A DNA stretch of 64,000 nt from UBA1926 sp002337215 (GTDB lineage Bacteria > Planctomycetota > Phycisphaerae > Phycisphaerales > UBA1924): NCBI GenBank assembly GCA_963973795.1, contig CAXBAF010000002.1:1-64000 (forward strand), written 5' to 3'. Of this stretch, positions 60,329 through 64,000 are shown one piece after another (the first letter of the stretch is position 1; each line of letters opens with the position of its first letter). Made by a program: the position numbers and the translations under genes. The notes under the pieces were generated by a model. That model saw only the letters and a program-made list of their open reading frames with translations. It searched no databases and was not told the origin of the DNA.

Positions 60329-62455
60329 CTACACATACACCTTGCGGTTGTAGATGTACCACTCGAGCATGATGATCGCGAGGGCAACCAGCAGCAGGTA
60401 GCGCCAGTAGCGTTCGACTCCCGACTCGCGTTGGCTGGCGGCGCTGACGATCTCACTGGCGAGGGCGACGCTCTCGGAGGGGGTGATGTCGGACTCGAAC
60501 GGGTCGAGCAGGTTGGCGGCGACGCGGCGGGCGGGTCGGCCTTCCATGAGGTCGTCGGTCGGGGCGGCGTCGCCGGTCCAGGTCAGGGTGTGAACGCCGA
60601 CGCGGCGGATGGGGCCGAACGAGACTCGGCCGTCGGGCGCGGGGGCGAGGGGTGTGCGCGCGCCGTCGGGGGTTTCGATGCTCGGTGCGTCGACGCCTGC
60701 GGGCAGGCGGTCGGTGAGGATCTGCCCTGGGCGGATGGCGCGCTGACCAGAGTCGCCCGCGAGTTCGGTCTCGGCGGCGCCATCGAGGTAATCGATGGCG
60801 CTCGCGAGGAAGACGACGAAGGAGACATCGAAGGGCCAGTTGCTCTCGGCGATGTCGAACAGGACGGCGATCGCGCGGCTCTCGGCGGTGACGAACTCGG
60901 CGATGCCCGGGCCTGCGGGAGTCTCTGCCAGCACGCGGGCGGCGGAGGTCTCGGGGACCTCGATCGTGCGCGCGGTGCCGATGCGGACGGGGTCGAGCGT
61001 GAGCCCCCGCAGGACGGGGTGGTCGCGCTTCCAGTCGATGAACTGGGTGAAGCCGGCCTCGCCGTTGTCGATGAGGCCCTCGGCGGACCCCGGCACGGCG
61101 CCGAGGATGAGCCAGCGGCCGGGAGCGAGGGCCCGGCCCTCGGGGGTATTGGGCGGGAGGATGCCGTCGAGCAAGACGACGTCGAACCGGTCGGCGGTGC
61201 CCTGGTCGACCATCGCGCGGAACTGGGCGGGGGAGAGTGTGACGAGGTCGGCGAGGGGGAGGCCTTCGAGCGCGCCCGCGAGGAAGAGGTTGCCGCTGGT
61301 GACGACGGCGACGGTGGTCTGCGTCGCGGGGGGGATGACGAGGTGGCCTTCGTCGTCAGTCGGGAGGGCGTCATCGCCTGCGCGCACGCGGACGGTGGCG
61401 AGGGTGGACTCGGGGAGTTGGAGGTCGAAAACGACCCCGTTGCGACCCGGCTCGGGGCGCTGGGCGACGGAAGTGCCGGATTCGTCGTCGGATTCGGCTG
61501 CTGCTGTGATCGCGGCGCCCGGGACGGTGACCTCGCGGATGGCGGCGGGGACGCCGTCGAGGAGGAGTTCGACATCGGCGTTGGCGGCGAGTTTGCCCGA
61601 GTTTTGCAGGCCGATGAAGATGGTGAGGTCTTCGGGGGTGTCGTAGGCGCGTTCGGCGCGGAGGCCTGTGATGCCGACATTGGCGACATCTTCGGAGCCG
61701 GTGGTGTGGTAGACGACGGAGTCGGCCTGCCCCGGGAGGAAGTTGTCGAGGTCGGGGATGCGCCCATCGGTGAAGAGGTGGAAGGTCTGGGCGGGGCCGG
61801 CGAGGGTGGTCTGGGATTCGCCTTCGGCGTTGGGATCGGTTGGTGTTTCGTCTGTCGCTCTGGCTCGGGGGCGGTGGGCCTGGGCGAGTTGGAAGGCTTC
61901 CTGGATGGAGCCGGGGATGTCGGTCTGTTGGATGGACTCGACGGCCCGTTTGAGGCGGGCCTTGTCGGGGGTGAAGCGTTCGACGACCTCGGCGGTGGTG
62001 TCGAAGGCGATGACCATCGCCTCGTGGGCGTCGTCGCCGAACAGATCGCCCTCGTCGAGCGCGTCGATGACATCGATCGCGGCCTGCTTGGCGGCGTCGA
62101 GGCGCGTCATGGAAGGATCGCTCGCGTCACCGCTGCCATCACGCGCGGCCATGCTCGCGGAGCGGTCGATCATGATGACGTGGCGGGAGGACGAGGTGTG
62201 CTCGACGGTGCGCTCGGGTTGGGCGATGGCGAAGAGGGCCGCGGCGAGGGCGAGGAGTTGGAGGAGCAGGAGGATGTTGCGGCGGAGTTTCTGGAAGGGG
62301 GCGTTGGCCTGGAGGTCCTGGATCGCCTTGCGCCAGAGGAGGGTGGTGGAGATCTCGACGGAGCGGCGGCGAAGCTTGAGGAAGTAGAGGATGACCAGCG
62401 ACGGGATCGCGATGGCGGCGGCGATGATGGCGAGGGTTGGGGTTGCCCAGGTCAT
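60329..62455 (-). CDS. BatA-like membrane protein with von Willebrand A domain
   Basis: 708 residues. N-terminal BatA region: helix 1 (LAIIAAAIAIPSLVILYFLK), RRRSVEISTTLLWRKAIQDL, helix 2 (ILLLLQLLALAAALFAIAQ). VWA domain about 90-260 with the metal-site MIDRSASMAARDGSGD (DxSxS). A large periplasmic region and one C-terminal helix (YLLLVALAIIMLEWYIYNR) end the protein. Such proteins work with MoxR ATPases and DUF58 proteins in envelope stress. The ATG overlaps the upstream stop (ATGA), so it is coupled to the small gene. Confidence 0.9.
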   Translation of the reverse strand: MTWATPTLAIIAAAIAIPSLVILYFLKLRRRSVEISTTLLWRKAIQDLQANAPFQKLRRNILLLLQLLALAAALFAIAQPERTVEHTSSSRHVIMIDRSASMAARDGSGDASDPSMTRLDAAKQAAIDVIDALDEGDLFGDDAHEAMVIAFDTTAEVVERFTPDKARLKRAVESIQQTDIPGSIQEAFQLAQAHRPRARATDETPTDPNAEGESQTTLAGPAQTFHLFTDGRIPDLDNFLPGQADSVVYHTTGSEDVANVGITGLRAERAYDTPEDLTIFIGLQNSGKLAANADVELLLDGVPAAIREVTVPGAAITAAAESDDESGTSVAQRPEPGRNGVVFDLQLPESTLATVRVRAGDDALPTDDEGHLVIPPATQTTVAVVTSGNLFLAGALEGLPLADLVTLSPAQFRAMVDQGTADRFDVVLLDGILPPNTPEGRALAPGRWLILGAVPGSAEGLIDNGEAGFTQFIDWKRDHPVLRGLTLDPVRIGTARTIEVPETSAARVLAETPAGPGIAEFVTAESRAIAVLFDIAESNWPFDVSFVVFLASAIDYLDGAAETELAGDSGQRAIRPGQILTDRLPAGVDAPSIETPDGARTPLAPAPDGRVSFGPIRRVGVHTLTWTGDAAPTDDLMEGRPARRVAANLLDPFESDITPSESVALASEIVSAASQRESGVERYWRYLLLVALAIIMLEWYIYNRKVYV

Positions 62456-62901
62456 GGGGTGGGCTCCTCGATATCGATAGCGAAGACACCCTCAGCGGTT
62501 GGGTTGGACTCGACATGAAGACGATCAGTATGAACGCGGATATTGGCGAGGGGCGGTCGCTGCTCGATGATGGACTCAACGGTATCGATCCGCGTGCCGT
62601 CCGCGAGAGTGGCCGAGATGGAGACGCGGTGCGGGGGGAGGTCGCGATCCATAGGCAATGCCATGTGGGTTTCCGCGAGCGCGGCGGGTGAGAGATCGAA
62701 CTTCCAGTCTTTGCCGGTGTCGATGTTTCGGATCTCGACGAGGACTGGTTTGCCGGTCTTATTCTCGAAGTAGATTCGGCCCTTGGTCTCATTGGCATCT
62801 CGCGTCTCGATGTCGACCAAGAGGCGGAACGCGCCGGCGAGCAGCAGGATGGTGGCGGTGGCGATGAGCAGAATGAAGCGTGGCTTGAGGAGTTTCTTCA
62901 C
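62452..62901 (-). CDS. Small membrane-anchored protein in the BatA/DUF58 operon
   Basis: 149 residues from GTG 62901, supported by GGGGGGAGG. One N-terminal helix (RFILLIATATILLLAGAFRL) then a beta-rich domain (GRIYFENKTGKPVLVEIRNI). The longer frame to 63000 reads through a palindrome and is not real. It sits between DUF58 and BatA, where BatD-like or unassigned partners are common. Confidence 0.8.
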   Translation of the reverse strand: MKKLLKPRFILLIATATILLLAGAFRLLVDIETRDANETKGRIYFENKTGKPVLVEIRNIDTGKDWKFDLSPAALAETHMALPMDRDLPPHRVSISATLADGTRIDTVESIIEQRPPLANIRVHTDRLHVESNPTAEGVFAIDIEEPTP

Positions 62902-62930
62902 CGCACCTCCCCCCGGCGTTTCAGGTCGCT

Positions 62931-63002
62931 GTGTGCCACGGCCGTGTCGGCCGTGACCGGGTGCCGTCCGACGGTCGCACGGCCGAGACGGCCGTGGCAC
63001 AC
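62931..63002. repeat. Family 2 palindrome
   Basis: GTGTGCCACGGCCGTGTCGG and CGGCCGAGACGGCCGTGGCA with mirrored outer ends GTGTGCCACGG/CCGTGGCACAC. Lies inside the DUF58-BatA operon, upstream of the small membrane gene. Confidence 0.87.
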
Positions 63003-63024
63003 TGGGTGCGAGGCGTTGGCGAAT

Positions 63025-63087
63025 GAGCCCCTCGCGCGAGCGAGGGGGTGGGTGGTGCGGGGGACCCCTCGCTTGCGCGAGGGGCTC
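63025..63087. repeat. Palindrome family 3
   Basis: GAGCCCCTCGCGCGAGCGAG on the left mirrors CTTGCGCGAGGGGCTC on the right (one mismatch), with about 15 bases between. It sits 22 bases from the family 2 element in the same intergenic gap. Confidence 0.85.
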
Positions 63088-63130
63088 TTTGGGGGAGTAG
63101 CGATGGGCTGTGGACTGGAGGTGGCTTTAC

Positions 63131-64000
63131 TCACCGCACCACCCCCCGCCGTCTCAGGTAGTCGAGCAGCAGCGTGTCCACCGGCGTGTCGGTCTGGACG
63201 GTCAGGGCGTTGATCTCGCGCCTGCTGCAGAACTCGCGCAGGCCTGCGCAGTAGGTGCCCAGCGTGCTCTTGTACTTCTTGAGCAGCGGTGCGGCGATGG
63301 TCACCTCGGCGCGGTCGCCGTCTTCGATGTCGACCAATCGCAGGTCGCCGGTGATATCAGGATTCACTTCCTGGGGGCTGAGGACCTGGAGGGCGAAGAG
63401 GTCGTAGCCGCGGCCCGCGAGGAGGCGGAGGCCGGTCTCGTAGCCCTCTTTCATGAAGAAGTCGGAGCAGACGATCATGATGCCCCGGCCTCGGCGGGCG
63501 AGGGCGATGCGTTTGGCGGCAGAGCCGAAGTCGGCGTTGCCCCCGGGGCGGAGGGAGCAGAGGAAGCGGGCGAGGTCGTGGGTTCGGCGGCGGCCTCGGA
63601 GGTCCTTGATGGTGTGGAGGGGGGAGGGGGAAGAAGAGTTGGGAGTGACGGGCTGGAAGCCCGTCCCACTAGGGGTGGAAGAAGAAGAAGAAGAAGAAGA
63701 AGAAGGGTCGGTCGCGACGGTTCCGCTGATCTCGCCACCGATCGCGGTGACGGCGACGCGGTTGAGGTTGGTGAGGCCCACATATCCCAGCGCCATGGCG
63801 GTCTGCTGCATGAAGTGGAACTTGTTGGGCTCGCCGCAGGCGGTGGACTCGGTGGCGTCGAGGACGATGTGCAGCGACAGGTCTTCCTCTTCCATGAAGA
63901 GTTTGAGGAAGAGGGCGTCGAGGCGGGCGTAGATGTTCCAGTCGATGTGGCGGAGGTCGTCGCCGCGGACGTAGGGGCGGTGGTCGGCGAACTCGACGGA
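63131..64000 (-). CDS. DUF58-domain protein, 5' end beyond the window
   Basis: 290 residues visible. The DUF58 core begins with ADHRPYVRGDDLRHIDWNIY and is followed by LHIVLDATESTACGEP and ALARRGRGIMIVCSDFFMKE. The true start is right of the window; the Met at 63895 is internal. Between the second and third strands there is an inserted stretch with nine Ser in a row and GTGFQPV, produced by a GAA repeat and a palindrome (next feature). DUF58 proteins act with MoxR ATPases and VWA proteins, as the next genes suggest. Confidence 0.92.
   Translation of the reverse strand, partial: SVEFADHRPYVRGDDLRHIDWNIYARLDALFLKLFMEEEDLSLHIVLDATESTACGEPNKFHFMQQTAMALGYVGLTNLNRVAVTAIGGEISGTVATDPSSSSSSSSSTPSGTGFQPVTPNSSSPSPLHTIKDLRGRRRTHDLARFLCSLRPGGNADFGSAAKRIALARRGRGIMIVCSDFFMKEGYETGLRLLAGRGYDLFALQVLSPQEVNPDITGDLRLVDIEDGDRAEVTIAAPLLKKYKSTLGTYCAGLREFCSRREINALTVQTDTPVDTLLLDYLRRRGVVR
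63647..63704. repeat. Palindrome and GAA trinucleotide run inside the DUF58 gene
   Basis: 63647-63665 is the palindrome GACGGGCT-GGA-AGCCCGTC. 63678-63704 is nine GAA units (plus strand), read as Ser on the minus strand. The palindrome is translated as TGFQPV, a peptide that recurs in planctomycete proteins where such repeats enter genes. The reading frame stays open. Confidence 0.85.

Noticed and set aside
60146..62518. Open frame of 790 codons on the plus strand
   Set aside because: Antisense to the BatA-like gene; glycine- and aspartate-rich shadow product.

Overview
The window is about 64 kb of high-GC DNA, dense with genes. It most resembles a planctomycete of the Phycisphaerae/Phycisphaerales type. 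The main reason is a set of secreted proteins that end in GC-type dockerin-like domains (DxDGDGxFDLxDI...F, closing on a Cys one residue from the C-terminus). Supporting signs are a BatA/DUF58 cluster, a type II secretion-like prepilin, an S1 protein with an RG-rich tail, and palindromic repeats scattered between genes. Placement rests on protein features only. No rRNA is present.

Layout. 0-5.3 kb: tRNA-Glu at the edge, nadD, a half-dockerin protein, metK, an FkbM methyltransferase, purM. 5.5-11.2 kb: an FG-GAP/VCBS dockerin protein, a GH15 glucoamylase-like enzyme, a pseudopilin-like protein. 11.3-15.6 kb: a lone fliN, fabF-acpP, a DUF1444 protein, a trpG/pabA glutaminase. 15.8-19.05 kb: three co-directional secreted proteins. 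The first two are paralogues with EF-hand loops followed by a rigid H-x4-S-x2-W repeat. The first and third carry an apparent one-base frameshift. 19-26 kb: a membrane protein, pheA, a dockerin protein, an MFS protein, an exbB-exbD-exbD operon, tatA. 26-32 kb: folD/ligA divergent, small SRPBCC, SnoaL-like and MDR genes. 32-39.7 kb: ABC-F ATPase, SRPBCC protein, EamA transporter, a Tat-exported Ntn-hydrolase with an aldehyde dehydrogenase. 39.8-49.3 kb: ftsK with acidic blocks, a Met/Gly-rich secreted protein, folP, trxA, a Gfo/Idh/MocA oxidoreductase, a four-domain S1 protein. 49.4-56.4 kb: a small orphan, lemA-htpX, a PfkB kinase-methyltransferase pair, DinB, a second methyltransferase. 56.4-64 kb: a large secreted protein, a nitroreductase, then a BatA-like VWA protein, a small anchored protein and DUF58, the last cut by the window edge.

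How it fits together. Most genes are chromosomal housekeeping (NAD, SAM, purine, folate, fatty acid, aromatic amino acid, DNA ligation and segregation, translation). Mixed among them are many exported proteins: dockerin-ended, EF-hand/repeat, Tat and Sec substrates. I see no prophage, IS element, CRISPR array or transposase.

The most unusual content is (1) the secreted H-x4-S-x2-W repeat cluster at 15.8-17.7 kb; (2) a dispersed two-hairpin repeat of about 90 bp, in four copies, whose stems change sequence but keep pairing; (3) a second palindrome family (GTGCCACGGCCG...), one copy of which encloses a copy of the first; and (4) an FtsK whose gamma domain is followed by roughly 130 mostly acidic residues.
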